From a bacterium (GTDB taxonomy: Bacteria; Desulfobacterota; Desulfocorpusculales; Desulfocorpusculum), in the NCBI GenBank assembly GCA_037481695.1, contig JBBFLE010000004.1, positions 186,001-250,000 of the forward strand: a stretch of DNA of 64,000 nucleotides, given 5' to 3'. Below are positions 35,142 to 44,128 of the stretch, in pieces. The notes under the pieces were generated by a model. The model did no database searches. It was not told the DNA's origin and saw only the letters and a list, made by a program, of their open reading frames with translations. The position numbers and the translations under genes were made by a program. Each line of letters opens with the position of its first letter. The first letter of the stretch is position 1.

Positions 35142-35331
35142 AGCCCAAGTTGAGTTGCAACATCCGCAGGCTGGCTAAGATTCTCCTGGTGTTCCTCTCT
35201 ATGGCCTGAATGCCATGGCATTGATCCAGAAGCTCCTGGGCGGTCTCTTGCATCCTGGTCACTAGGCCCGCCAGCCTCTGGGGGTCCACAGCGGATTCCT
35301 GAAAATCCCTACCTGGACTCTCTTTCATCAA
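35116..35331 (-). CDS. 71-residue protein of the phenol operon, unknown
   Basis: A small helical protein (AIERNTRRILASLRMLQLNL near the C-terminus; one Cys in each half). It is fitted between its neighbours by a 4-nt overlap with the ligase stop and a 26-nt overlap with the Tm-1-like gene, which supports a real gene. Thauera phenylphosphate carboxylase has a small unique subunit (gamma, about 10 kDa); this could be an analogue, but I see no sequence proof. It may also be a small partner of the ligase or of the Tm-1-like pair. Confidence 0.55.
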   Translation of the reverse strand: MMKESPGRDFQESAVDPQRLAGLVTRMQETAQELLDQCHGIQAIERNTRRILASLRMLQLNLGCDTGQEPN

Positions 35332-36710
35332 GATCCTCCATGGGTCTTACGCAGGTCCTTGAAACGTCTTGCTTTCACTTCGTAACGCGGCAGAGATCCA
35401 TAAGGGTGGAAACTGATCTCGTAGCCCAGATTGGTCTTGATCCTCAATTCCTGTATGAGCCTGGAGAGCACTTCCTGCTGGCGTGATTGGGCCCAGGGCT
35501 GCAGTTCCACTTTCAGAGCGATCTTTTCGGTGTCCTTCTCCCTGCTGACCACCACCTCATATTCATCCCCCAGCTCGGGGATGGACCTTACCACGTCTTC
35601 TATGGCCGTGGGAGCCAACAAGACTCCCTTCACCTTGGTTATGTCATCCGCCCTTCCCAAAACGCCTCCCTGTATCAACCTGAAGCTCCTGCCGCATCTG
35701 CAAGGCTCTCGGGACCACATGATGATGTCTTTGGAGTCAAACCTCACACAGGGTTGGGCCAGGCGATCAAAGGCAGTGATCACCATCTTGCCGGGTCTTT
35801 CAGGCTCTTGGATCAGCCTGCCTGTGTCCAGATCTTCGATCTGGACCAGGAACATGGCCTCGTTGACGTGAAGCCCCCCTGGCTGCTCCTCACACTCGTA
35901 ACTCCAGGCTCCTATCTCAGTAGCTCCCACATGGTCAAAGACCTTAGCTCCCCAGGCCTCTTGGATTCTGTGCTTGGTGGCAGGCACACTTGCCCCGGGC
36001 TCCCCGGCACAGGTTATTCTTCTGACCCAGAGGTCTTTAGGAGGATCCAGGCCCAGCTTTTTCCTTGCCACATCAGCCATGGACAGGATATAGGTGGGAG
36101 TTCCCATCATGGCTGTGGCCCTAAGCTCCTGCATCTTGAGAACCCTCGCCTCTGTGTTTAAAACCCCTCCCGGCACCACCTCGCATCCCAATTTCTCCGC
36201 ACCGTAATGACCGGCCCAAAAAGCCACAAAAACGTTGTAACCAAAGGGTATAAACACCCTGTCCCGACTCCTGTAACCCTGTGCATACAGTATGTAAGCC
36301 CAACACTCGGACCACCATTCCCAGTCCTCCCATGTGTCTGGCTGGTATACGGGCTGACCAGTTGTGCCGCTTGTCTGGCGAAACTCGGTCACTTCCTCCA
36401 GGGGCACACAGAGCATGTCTCCATAAGGATATGGCTCCTTGCTCTGAATGGAGCGCATCATGGATTTTTCCACCTTTGGAACCTTTGCAGCATCCTCCAG
36501 GGTTCGGATATCCTCTGGCTTGAGGCCGGCATTGTCGTAGAGTTCTCTGTGGAACTTGGAACGGTTGTAGGCCCAAGAAAGAATCCTCCTGAACTTCCTC
36601 AACTGAAGCTCACGGATCCTCTCCTCAGGCATGGTCTCCAAGAGAGGATTCCACATGCGACTTGCATTGGGATGCATAAGCTCCTCCCCAGCCAAAGATT
36701 CAATTTCCAA
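35328..36710 (-). CDS. PaaK-type aryl-CoA ligase
   Basis: This 460-residue AMP-forming ligase belongs to the phenylacetate-CoA ligase family. The phosphate-binding loop is RQTSGTTGQPVYQ near residue 112; YECEEQPGGLHVNE and DDITKVKGVLLAPTAIE are the later motifs, and the C-terminal swivel domain is present. Within the phenol cluster the likely substrate is 4-hydroxybenzoate, the product of the carboxylase. Other aryl acids are possible. Confidence 0.8.
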   Translation of the reverse strand: MEIESLAGEELMHPNASRMWNPLLETMPEERIRELQLRKFRRILSWAYNRSKFHRELYDNAGLKPEDIRTLEDAAKVPKVEKSMMRSIQSKEPYPYGDMLCVPLEEVTEFRQTSGTTGQPVYQPDTWEDWEWWSECWAYILYAQGYRSRDRVFIPFGYNVFVAFWAGHYGAEKLGCEVVPGGVLNTEARVLKMQELRATAMMGTPTYILSMADVARKKLGLDPPKDLWVRRITCAGEPGASVPATKHRIQEAWGAKVFDHVGATEIGAWSYECEEQPGGLHVNEAMFLVQIEDLDTGRLIQEPERPGKMVITAFDRLAQPCVRFDSKDIIMWSREPCRCGRSFRLIQGGVLGRADDITKVKGVLLAPTAIEDVVRSIPELGDEYEVVVSREKDTEKIALKVELQPWAQSRQQEVLSRLIQELRIKTNLGYEISFHPYGSLPRYEVKARRFKDLRKTHGGS

Positions 36711-36739
36711 CTAATGGGGACTCTTTCCAAGATTCTTGA

Positions 36740-38038
36740 CTAATCTTGGACCCTTCCCAAGGCCTCTACCAGAGCTTCCACCACGGCCCTGGCAAAGGCA
36801 GGCTCGTTTATATGGGCATCCACCTCCCTAACGGTAATGGCCGGATCCAAGGATCCCTTCAACACTTGGAGGAAATGGCTGTCCACCTCAGGGTCATGAA
36901 GGGGCCCTCCCTCCACGCTCAGAGAAGAAAAGCCTCTGACAGGCACCACAAAGAATACCAGCTCCTTCCTGGGATGCTGATTCAGCCTGTGAGCCACCTC
37001 CTTGGCCACCATTTCCACTTCCTGGGCGGTGGTCCTGGCCTGGACCCTCATGTGATCCTGTACCAGAAGCTTTCTTTGGGCAAGACCTCGATCAATCCAA
37101 AGAGGGTCACCTTTTTCTTTGCGTTCAATGGGTCCACAGCTTAACATGTCGAACCCGCAAGGCGTCAAGATATAAGGAGTTTTGCTCCTAACAGCCCCAA
37201 GCAATCTTGATGGCCCTGCATCCCTGTTCCCCCCCAGGAGGTGCTCGCTTAAACCCGCTGGCACCAGGTCCACAAATGCTTGGAAGAGACCTTGGCCCAC
37301 CAAGTCTTCGGCAGCCCGGTCCCCCATGCCCGTAGCGTGAAAGGAGATGACATTGTAGCCTAGCTCCTCCATCATTTGCCGCACTTGCTGGGCGCCCTTG
37401 TCACAAAAGCCCAGCTCGGTCAAAGCCACAGAGGGACGTTTCTCCCCGGCCACAGGAAGCCAGTTCTCCACCATTCCGCAGATGGCTCCACAGGCGTTGT
37501 TCATGAGAGTCCGCACCAAAGGGTTCATACCCACCGTATCCACCACGGTGTGCATGACCGTTATATCCCTCAGCCCCAGGAACTGGGAAAATTTTCCGGC
37601 ATAGGCAGGCATGGCCGCGGCACTGGAGACAAGCAGCTTGGGGAACCCGAAGGGAAGAGCTCTCAGAGCAGGCAGGGCAATGGTGCTGGTGGTCATTCCC
37701 CCAACGGCCACCACCCCCCTTATGCGATGGGACAGCTGAAACTCCAATATTTTCTCGGTCAAGCCCTGGGACATCAGGCTGGTGGCCTTCTCCCTGTTGC
37801 TCACCGCCAGTTCTCTTATGGAACCGCTTTGAATTCCTCCCAATCGGGCAAGCTCCCCACTGCTCACATCTGGGGCCTCTCGGGGGGAAATCCCCCCGAT
37901 TCCCAGGCTGGTATCAATGAGCAGAGCCTCCATACCCTTGCTTCGTATCCTCTGGCAGAGGAAGCTTAGGGCCTCCTGCCTTTCATCCAGCATTCCCACG
38001 ATTGCTACTGCCACTTTCTTTCCCCTCCCCTCTTGCAT
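36740..38038 (-). CDS. Tm-1-like (UPF0261) protein, first copy
   Basis: This 432-residue protein belongs to the same family as 33891-35141: VAIVGMLDERQEALSFL at the start, AVGGMTTSTIALPAL in the glycine-rich loop, ISFHATGMGDRAAEDLV in the second domain and REVDAHINEPAFA at the end. The loop reads GGMTTST where the paralogue has GGGTGTH, so the two have diverged in a probable ligand site and may form a heteromer or bind different ligands. It lies seven bases from the UbiD-like gene. Confidence 0.85.
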   Translation of the reverse strand: MQEGRGKKVAVAIVGMLDERQEALSFLCQRIRSKGMEALLIDTSLGIGGISPREAPDVSSGELARLGGIQSGSIRELAVSNREKATSLMSQGLTEKILEFQLSHRIRGVVAVGGMTTSTIALPALRALPFGFPKLLVSSAAAMPAYAGKFSQFLGLRDITVMHTVVDTVGMNPLVRTLMNNACGAICGMVENWLPVAGEKRPSVALTELGFCDKGAQQVRQMMEELGYNVISFHATGMGDRAAEDLVGQGLFQAFVDLVPAGLSEHLLGGNRDAGPSRLLGAVRSKTPYILTPCGFDMLSCGPIERKEKGDPLWIDRGLAQRKLLVQDHMRVQARTTAQEVEMVAKEVAHRLNQHPRKELVFFVVPVRGFSSLSVEGGPLHDPEVDSHFLQVLKGSLDPAITVREVDAHINEPAFARAVVEALVEALGRVQD

Positions 38039-38044
38039 CCAAAA

Positions 38045-39442
38045 TCACAAGCCCAATTCACCCCAGCGTTCCTTAACCCTCTTGACCACATCCTTGTCCA
38101 GCTCTATGGGTATGGGCTTGTCTTTCCACTCATATGGAATTGTGGCATCTATGAGAAGCCTTCCCGTTATGTCTCTGGAATCTATGGGCAAGGATGGATC
38201 CAGAGGGGTGGATCTGCCCCTTCTTATGATTTCGCACCTGTTGGGCTGCGCCCTGAAAGAAAGAGCATAAAGGACTCTTGGCAGATCCCATGGGTCTATG
38301 TCTTCATCCACGACTATTACTGTCTTGAGCCCGTAGGCTCCCATTTCAGTTGAAATGGCCGCAGTTAGAACCTGATTGGCATGACCCGGATACATCTGCT
38401 TGATGGAGATGATTGCCAACATCCTGCCTGAGCCTTCCGGAGGGCAGTAAACGGCCTTCAGCCCTGGAATGCGCATATCCACCAGCTGCTGCCACAGGGT
38501 GGCCCCATAGGTCAAGGCCATGGTCATGTGGGTATCGGTGACAGCCCTTCCCACGGTGGTGCCCCAAAATATTGGATTATTCCTGAAAGTTACACATTTC
38601 ACCTCAATGTAGTTGCGCTCATCTGTTCCCACTCCCGAGTAATAGCCGGTGTACTCTCCAAAAGGCCCCTCGGGCATGGTCTTGTTGGGATCCACGATGC
38701 CTTCCACAACTATCTCGGCGGTGGCTGGCACCGGCAGATCGTTGGTCTCAGCTTTCACCACCTCTATGGGACATCCTCGAATGGAGCCAGCCAGATCATA
38801 CTCGCTTACGAAGGCAGAAACCCTGGCAGCCCCCATGAGAAACAGCAAGGGGTCGCATCCCACTACAGCCGCTACGGGCATGGGCTTCCCAAGCGCTTGG
38901 TACTTCTTGAGCATTATGTCGGCATGTTTTCCTTTTATGAACTGTGTGCCCAGGAGGTTGTTGCCCAAGAGTTGAAGCCTGTATGTGCCAAGATTGACCC
39001 ACCCTGTCTCTGGATCGCGGCTCAGCACGAAGACAGCCGTGCCAAAGAAACGCCCACCGTCTCTGGGATAGAACTTGGGCACAGGGAACCTGTAAAGATC
39101 AACTTCTTCTCCCCGCATGATGTTTTCCTTGCATGGTCCTGTCTCCACCCACTTGGGAGGGATCTTCTGCTGATTTTTCTCCACCCACAGCCGCATCAGA
39201 TCCACCAGAGTTGAATCCAAGGGGGCTCCCACTATGAGAGCCAGTCTTCTGGTAGTAGTGCAGACACTGGTGAGAACCGGTGTGTCATAGCCCTTGACCT
39301 TCTCGAAAAGAAGAGCAGGGCCAGCCTTCTCCTCGTTCAACTTGGCTATGTGGGAAAGCTCCAGATTCCAATCCACCTCCGCCTTGATCCTTTTGAGCTC
39401 CCCTTTGCTCTCCGCCAATCCAATCCATTCTCTAAGATCCAT
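38045..39442 (-). CDS. UbiD-type carboxylase (phenylphosphate carboxylase-like)
   Basis: This 465-residue protein belongs to the UbiD family of prenyl-FMN (de)carboxylases. The active-site segment MPEGPFGEYTGYYSG (Glu, Arg and Glu region) and the RAVTDTHM and MYPGHANQVLTAA motifs are in place. In phenol-degrading anaerobes phenylphosphate is carboxylated by UbiD-like subunits to 4-hydroxybenzoate. Thauera uses two UbiD-like subunits plus two small ones; only one UbiD-like gene is present here, as in some Geobacter-type clusters. ubiX at the end of the operon would supply the cofactor. Confidence 0.88.
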   Translation of the reverse strand: MDLREWIGLAESKGELKRIKAEVDWNLELSHIAKLNEEKAGPALLFEKVKGYDTPVLTSVCTTTRRLALIVGAPLDSTLVDLMRLWVEKNQQKIPPKWVETGPCKENIMRGEEVDLYRFPVPKFYPRDGGRFFGTAVFVLSRDPETGWVNLGTYRLQLLGNNLLGTQFIKGKHADIMLKKYQALGKPMPVAAVVGCDPLLFLMGAARVSAFVSEYDLAGSIRGCPIEVVKAETNDLPVPATAEIVVEGIVDPNKTMPEGPFGEYTGYYSGVGTDERNYIEVKCVTFRNNPIFWGTTVGRAVTDTHMTMALTYGATLWQQLVDMRIPGLKAVYCPPEGSGRMLAIISIKQMYPGHANQVLTAAISTEMGAYGLKTVIVVDEDIDPWDLPRVLYALSFRAQPNRCEIIRRGRSTPLDPSLPIDSRDITGRLLIDATIPYEWKDKPIPIELDKDVVKRVKERWGELGL

Positions 39443-39495
39443 GCCTTCCTCCTAAAAATTGAGAATCTCATGAAGGGAATCCCTCCATGCATCAC

Positions 39496-40566
39496 TCAAT
39501 CTCCCACCCTGAAGGGCTTCATTGCCCTTTCCATGAGCAGGTCCAAGCCACTTTTCTTTCCCAGCAAAGGGCCTGTCTTGCGCTGGCTCCATACGGTCTC
39601 GGGCCTGCTTTGCAGGATCAAGACATTGCCTGGAGCCATCAGATCCTTGTCTATGGCCCATTCGATGTCCATGGGTCTGCCATAATGGGCTTCCACTGCT
39701 TTGCCGATTTGGGCCAGGTTCACCACATCCTCGTCCAGCATGCACTGGTTTTCCTGTCTCTCCTCGGGAATTGGGACCTTGATAACGCTTTGTGTCTCCG
39801 GATCTGTGGTGAAGTAGCAGTGTTTGCGGGATATGGTTCTACTTATGATCTGCATGCTTACCTTGTCCACCACGAATTGGTCAGGGGTACACTCCCCGCT
39901 TACCACACTTTCCCCGAAGCCCCAGTTGGCGTCTATGACTATGCGAGAGAGATCCCCTGTGGCAGGATCCAAGGTAAACATGACTCCAGCGTTCCAGGAA
40001 TTGACCATCTTTTGAATACCCACGGATATGGAGACACCCTCATGGGAAAAACCCATTCGTACTCTGTAGCCTATTGCCCTGGCCGAAAACAGACTGGACC
40101 AACACCTTTTTACATGTAAGAGCAGATCATCCATGCCCCGGATCCAAAGGAATGTGTCCTGTTGGCCAGCGAAACTGGCATCCGAGAGATCTTCTGCAGT
40201 GGCGCTGGATCTGACGGCCACAGGCAAGGCAGGCACCTGACACATGCGAGAAAGCCGCCTATAGGCCTCACCTATGTCGTCTTCCACTTCCATGGAAATG
40301 GGAGCACCTTCCATGAGAGCCCTTATCTCGAGGCTGGCCTTCTCCATGGAAGCAGGATCCTTTTGGTCCATATCATTCAGGATTTGGTTGATCTTACCCT
40401 GAAGGCCTGATGCTGTCACAAACTCCTGATATGCATGAGTGGTCAGGGCAAAACCCGGTGGCACTGGAATGCCAGCCCTCATGAGCTCCCCAAGGCTGGC
40501 ATTCTTGCCCCCTACCAGAACCACGTGTTCTTTGCCCAGCTGATCCAACCAGACTATCCGACTCAT
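39496..40566 (-). CDS. ppsB: Phenylphosphate synthase subunit 2-like (ATP-binding)
   Basis: This 356-residue (about 40 kDa) protein corresponds to the N-terminal, ATP-grasp third of PEP synthase: VGGKNASLGELMRAGIPVPPGFA at residues 18-40 and VAVRSSATAEDLSDASFAGQQDTF in the middle, ending with ILQSRPETVW. It lacks the phosphohistidine and PEP domains. This is exactly the layout of the phenylphosphate synthase subunit that uses ATP to phosphorylate its partner. It lies 78 bp after ppsA. As a free-standing domain it cannot be a PEP synthase by itself. Confidence 0.85.
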   Translation of the reverse strand: MSRIVWLDQLGKEHVVLVGGKNASLGELMRAGIPVPPGFALTTHAYQEFVTASGLQGKINQILNDMDQKDPASMEKASLEIRALMEGAPISMEVEDDIGEAYRRLSRMCQVPALPVAVRSSATAEDLSDASFAGQQDTFLWIRGMDDLLLHVKRCWSSLFSARAIGYRVRMGFSHEGVSISVGIQKMVNSWNAGVMFTLDPATGDLSRIVIDANWGFGESVVSGECTPDQFVVDKVSMQIISRTISRKHCYFTTDPETQSVIKVPIPEERQENQCMLDEDVVNLAQIGKAVEAHYGRPMDIEWAIDKDLMAPGNVLILQSRPETVWSQRKTGPLLGKKSGLDLLMERAMKPFRVGD

Positions 40567-40644
40567 ATAATTCTCCTCCGCCCTTGAAATTACACAGGAG
40601 AGGTGAGACTAGGGGTTTTGCCCCTCTTTTCCAAAGCAAGCTCT

Positions 40645-42489
40645 TCAGGCCCGCTCCAAGAGTGTGACTACTCCTTTGTCTCCGTTGACACGAATCAGAT
40701 CCCCGGTCTTAATGACCCCCGTTGCTATGCCAACTCCTGTGACGGCCGGAAGACCATATTCCCTGCAGACAATGGCTGCATGGCTGGTAAGCCCTCCGAT
40801 GTCCGTGACCACAGCCTTGATCTTTGTAAAGACCGGAGCCCAGGAGGGGTTGGTGGTGGGACATACCAGGATCTCTCCGGGCTCTATGGAGGTGATCTCC
40901 TCCAGCAATTTTATGACCCTTGCCTTACCTTCAACCGTACCCGCAGAGGAAGCAAAGCCTTTTACCTCAGTGACCTCCTCAGGGCTTACGGTGCCTGCCT
41001 TGAGCCACTCGTCCACCTTCTCTGAGGTGACACCCCAGAGCATGACCGTGAATGGCTCTGCTATCTCCTCAGGAACCGTTCCCAAGGCCGGAGGAGGGCT
41101 CCAGCTTCTGGCTGCCTTTAGGATGGCCCTTCTCTTGGAAGCCTTCTGCTTCCAGAAGGCAGCTCTTGCTGGCACGCCCTCTCCAAGGGCATAGGCCGTG
41201 ACCATGTCCTCTATGATCATGGGAACCTCGAAGCGGTTGAAGAGGAACAGGTCATCCGCCTCTTCCAGCATGCCATAACGCTTGAGAAGATCTGCCAACT
41301 GCCACATTTTCTCGAAGACTATGGTATGGAACCAATGCTCTACCCAAAAAAGATGATCTTCTGCATAGCGGTATATGGTTCGGCAGGTGCGATAGGCATC
41401 CTCAAAGGCCTTGCGATCATCTTCATTGGGGATCAGTTTCCTGTACTCCTCGGCCATTCTTTCTCTTTCTTTTTCGATCTCTTCCAGATACCGCTCTATG
41501 CGTTCACCCCTGTCCAGCCTTTCCACATAGCTGCGCAGGTAGCTGAAGGGAACCTCCATCCTATTTATCCAGCTTCCTTCATAATGGAACCATCCGCTTC
41601 CGCAGGAGGCATAAAACCAAGGCCTCTTTACCTCTTCCAGGTGCCTTAGCCATTCCCTGCCTTCCATAGTCTTGGACAGAGCCTGAAGCTTGGCTGCAGG
41701 GGGATCGTCGTTTCCCAGGACCGCCTTGACAGATGGCATGGTGGAGGCCAGCCTGGCCAACTTGCACAGCTCTTCTTCTGGCCTGTACATGGTCACCACT
41801 GCACCGGCCACCAGCTTGCCTATGGTGCTTTCACTGATCCCTGGGAAGAGCTTTCTGCAGGTATCGGCAAACATGAGATACCCCAAATATGAGAGGTTCA
41901 AGTACTCAAAGTGGTATTGCCAGCCCTTTATCACCGCATTGACCAGCCGATCATAGGCATCCATGATTTCGAAGGAGGTGAAATACCCTCGGGGAGCCGG
42001 GAAAACCACCTCATCGGGTTCGAAACCCGGTAGCTCCTTGGGGATGGATAACTCCTCCAGGGAGTCTCCAAGTGCCCTGAACTTCTTTAGCCACTCTTGG
42101 TAGAGTTCGTCGAAATGCTCGAAAACATAGAAGACCCTCTTTTGGAAAAACTCGGCTTTTTTCTGGATGAGCTCTGGCGGTGGCGGCTCCACCGCGCAGA
42201 TGAACATGTAACAGCCCACCATGCGCTGGGCCACACCTTGAGCCGGAGGAATACAAAAAACCCTTGTGTTGTATTGGGAAAGGGAGATCTGCCAAGCCTC
42301 ATGGAATATGAGATCCCATGGGTACATGGGATCCGGGGCATGGATCTTATCATGGTACCAAAACTGCCTGTCTTCCCACTGAGCCCGCTCAGGGCTGAAA
42401 AGATAGTAAGGCGGGTACATCTCCTCCCATCCTTGCAGTTCAGGGGGATATTCCATCTCTGAGGGCCTCGGGAAACCTGTTCTAGCCAT
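40645..42489 (-). CDS. ppsA: Phenylphosphate synthase subunit 1-like (phosphohistidine)
   Basis: This 614-residue (about 70 kDa) protein carries the swivelling phosphohistidine domain of PEP synthase at its C-terminus: DIGGLTSHAAIVCREYGLPAV, with His570 as the likely phosphorylated residue. The first 500 residues form a long, Trp/Tyr-rich alpha-helical region unlike PEP synthase. Size, domain order and linkage to ppsB match the subunit that passes the phosphoryl group to phenol. AAGGAGGTGAGCC precedes the ATG. It is the first gene of the minus-strand operon. Confidence 0.85.
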   Translation of the reverse strand: MARTGFPRPSEMEYPPELQGWEEMYPPYYLFSPERAQWEDRQFWYHDKIHAPDPMYPWDLIFHEAWQISLSQYNTRVFCIPPAQGVAQRMVGCYMFICAVEPPPPELIQKKAEFFQKRVFYVFEHFDELYQEWLKKFRALGDSLEELSIPKELPGFEPDEVVFPAPRGYFTSFEIMDAYDRLVNAVIKGWQYHFEYLNLSYLGYLMFADTCRKLFPGISESTIGKLVAGAVVTMYRPEEELCKLARLASTMPSVKAVLGNDDPPAAKLQALSKTMEGREWLRHLEEVKRPWFYASCGSGWFHYEGSWINRMEVPFSYLRSYVERLDRGERIERYLEEIEKERERMAEEYRKLIPNEDDRKAFEDAYRTCRTIYRYAEDHLFWVEHWFHTIVFEKMWQLADLLKRYGMLEEADDLFLFNRFEVPMIIEDMVTAYALGEGVPARAAFWKQKASKRRAILKAARSWSPPPALGTVPEEIAEPFTVMLWGVTSEKVDEWLKAGTVSPEEVTEVKGFASSAGTVEGKARVIKLLEEITSIEPGEILVCPTTNPSWAPVFTKIKAVVTDIGGLTSHAAIVCREYGLPAVTGVGIATGVIKTGDLIRVNGDKGVVTLLERA

Positions 42490-42726
42490 GGCTCACCTCC
42501 TTAGCTTTTAGTTGACTGAAAAGGGATCCTCTCCCAAGGAAAAATCCAGGCCCAGACCAATAGCAATTCTGCTGCAGAGAATTCCAGGTCCATGAACCAC
42601 GGGCTTCTGACGCATGGAGCTGCAAGGGGCTCAGGAGAATCTTTCAGCAACCGAGAGGATCATGCAGCGGCATTAAGACTCTTAAGAAGATCGAGAATTC
42701 GCTGGATCTTGTAAAAAGGCCCCTGG

Positions 42727-42800
42727 GATTCCTTAGATACACCCTTGCGTCTTGGGAGTCAAATTTTATATTCTTATACCATGCATAAGCTTTTCTTATG
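42727..42800 (-). promoter_or_regulatory. Candidate LysR-controlled promoter of the phenol operon
   Basis: Read leftward, TTGACT (42757-42762), a 17-bp spacer and TATCTA (42734-42739) form a plausible but weak promoter. The inverted repeat CATAAG-N5-CTTATG (42784-42800) lies about 65 bp upstream of the inferred start, the usual LysR recognition position. The same repeat is 22 bp from the lysR start, so it could also mediate autoregulation. The rest of the 332-bp gap is leader sequence with no gene. Confidence 0.45.
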
Positions 42801-42821
42801 ATCCCTTAGGATTCTACCTCT

Positions 42822-43751
42822 ATGATCAACTTCAATCAGCTAAGAGCCTTTTGGGAGGTGGCCAGAAAAAACAGCTTTTCCAAGGCTGCCCAATCCCTTT
42901 TTGTGACCCAACCGGCAGTCAGCTCTCAGGTACGCTCTTTGGAAGAGGCCACTGGGCTCAAGCTTTTCCGCAAGAGGGGTCGACAAGTGGTGCTCACAGA
43001 GTCCGGCGCAGAACTCTTCCAATATGCCCATCGCCTCTTCGAGCTGGAAAGGGAGATGGAGGCAGTGGTGGCACAGATGCACAAGCTGGAGCGTGGGGTG
43101 TTGAAGGTGTGCACAACCAAGACCTACGCCCGCTATCTCATGCCGTCTATAATGACCAGGTTTCACGCAGCCCATCCAGGCATAAAGATAGTCCTGGAAG
43201 AGGGAAGCTCATTGGAGATGTGTAGAAGCCTCCTGGAGCTCAGAAACGAGTTGGGAGTGCTGGCAAAGGTAGAAGAGACCAAGAGAATCCAGTTCATACC
43301 TTTCAGAAATGAAAGAATAGTCCTCTTTACATCTCCCCGACACCCTTTTGCCTCCAGAGAAGCAATACGCTTCTGTGACCTGGAGGGTCAGCCCGTGATC
43401 ATGAAGGAAAAAGGCTCCGGCACCCATGCCTTGGTAACACAGTGTTTCGCCCGCCACGGCATGGTGCCCAATGTGCTTGTGGAAACAAGCAATGTAGATT
43501 TCATCAAAGACATGGTGAGCAAGGGGGAGGGAATTTCATTTCTGGTGGAGCAGGCTGTGCGAGAGGATGTCCGAAGGGGGCTTGTCAGCACTGTGATCCT
43601 TTTGGATCAAGACATGGAGCTTCCTGTTTTCATCGCCATAAGAGAAGCAGATAAGCTTTCCCCATCGGCCAAGGCTTTTCTGGATATACTTCTGTACATC
43701 AGGGAAGAAAAAACCTCTGGAAACTCCACGGCCTCTTCTCCAGAAGGCTGA
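42822..43751 (+). CDS. LysR-family regulator of the phenol cluster
   Basis: This 309-residue protein has the LysR helix-turn-helix (FSKAAQSLFVTQPAVSSQVRSLEEATGLKLF at residues 20-50 in order) and a periplasmic-binding-like effector domain (VCTTKTYARYLMPSIMTRFHAAHPG onward). It is divergent from ppsA, the typical arrangement for a LysR activator and its target. The effector may be phenol or a pathway intermediate; this is inferred from position. The related CysB/CbbR-type domain does not indicate the ligand. Confidence 0.88.
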   Translation: MINFNQLRAFWEVARKNSFSKAAQSLFVTQPAVSSQVRSLEEATGLKLFRKRGRQVVLTESGAELFQYAHRLFELEREMEAVVAQMHKLERGVLKVCTTKTYARYLMPSIMTRFHAAHPGIKIVLEEGSSLEMCRSLLELRNELGVLAKVEETKRIQFIPFRNERIVLFTSPRHPFASREAIRFCDLEGQPVIMKEKGSGTHALVTQCFARHGMVPNVLVETSNVDFIKDMVSKGEGISFLVEQAVREDVRRGLVSTVILLDQDMELPVFIAIREADKLSPSAKAFLDILLYIREEKTSGNSTASSPEG

Positions 43752-43762
43752 ATCACAGCTCC

Positions 43763-44062
43763 TCACAGAGCAAAGACCTCTCCTTTTTCCACCCTCATGA
43801 TCCCGTAAAGAAGTGCTTCCTGAAGCGCTGTCATGGGATCCATATGGAACCTGGGAACACTGCAATAACCTTGCACAGGAAGTTGCACAGGCTGAGATAC
43901 TATCATAAGCTCCCCTATCCATCCAGCAGCAGCCTTTCTTGTCCAGGCCAGGAGTCGAAATCCTTTGTACTCCAGCTCCAAATCACCGCCAAGGGACGGC
44001 GTTTCCCCAATCTGCTCGGTCTCCCCCAGGGGCCCCAGGATCAAGAAGCAAGGTACACACAT
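43763..44062 (-). CDS. Small protein, unknown
   Basis: A 99-residue frame with GGGGAGG six bases before its ATG, which supports translation. The centre (LELEYKGFRLLAWTRKAAAGWIGEL) reads like the short beta-rich proteins that begin YKGYxI with a following helix containing ALQEAL. The first 25 residues look unrelated. It ends 12 bp from the convergent lysR gene. No function is proposed. Confidence 0.5.
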   Translation of the reverse strand: MCVPCFLILGPLGETEQIGETPSLGGDLELEYKGFRLLAWTRKAAAGWIGELMIVSQPVQLPVQGYCSVPRFHMDPMTALQEALLYGIMRVEKGEVFAL

Positions 44063-44128
44063 CCTTAGCCTCCCCAGGCCATAAATTCATATGGTGAGCT
44101 TCTGAACAAAACAAGGCCATCCAACCCA

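Noticed and set aside
40645-42489. ppsA/ppsB as a split phosphoenolpyruvate synthase
   Set aside because: The C-terminal PEP/pyruvate-binding barrel of PEP synthase is absent from both proteins, and the UbiD, UbiX, CBS and ligase neighbours fit phenylphosphate synthase better.
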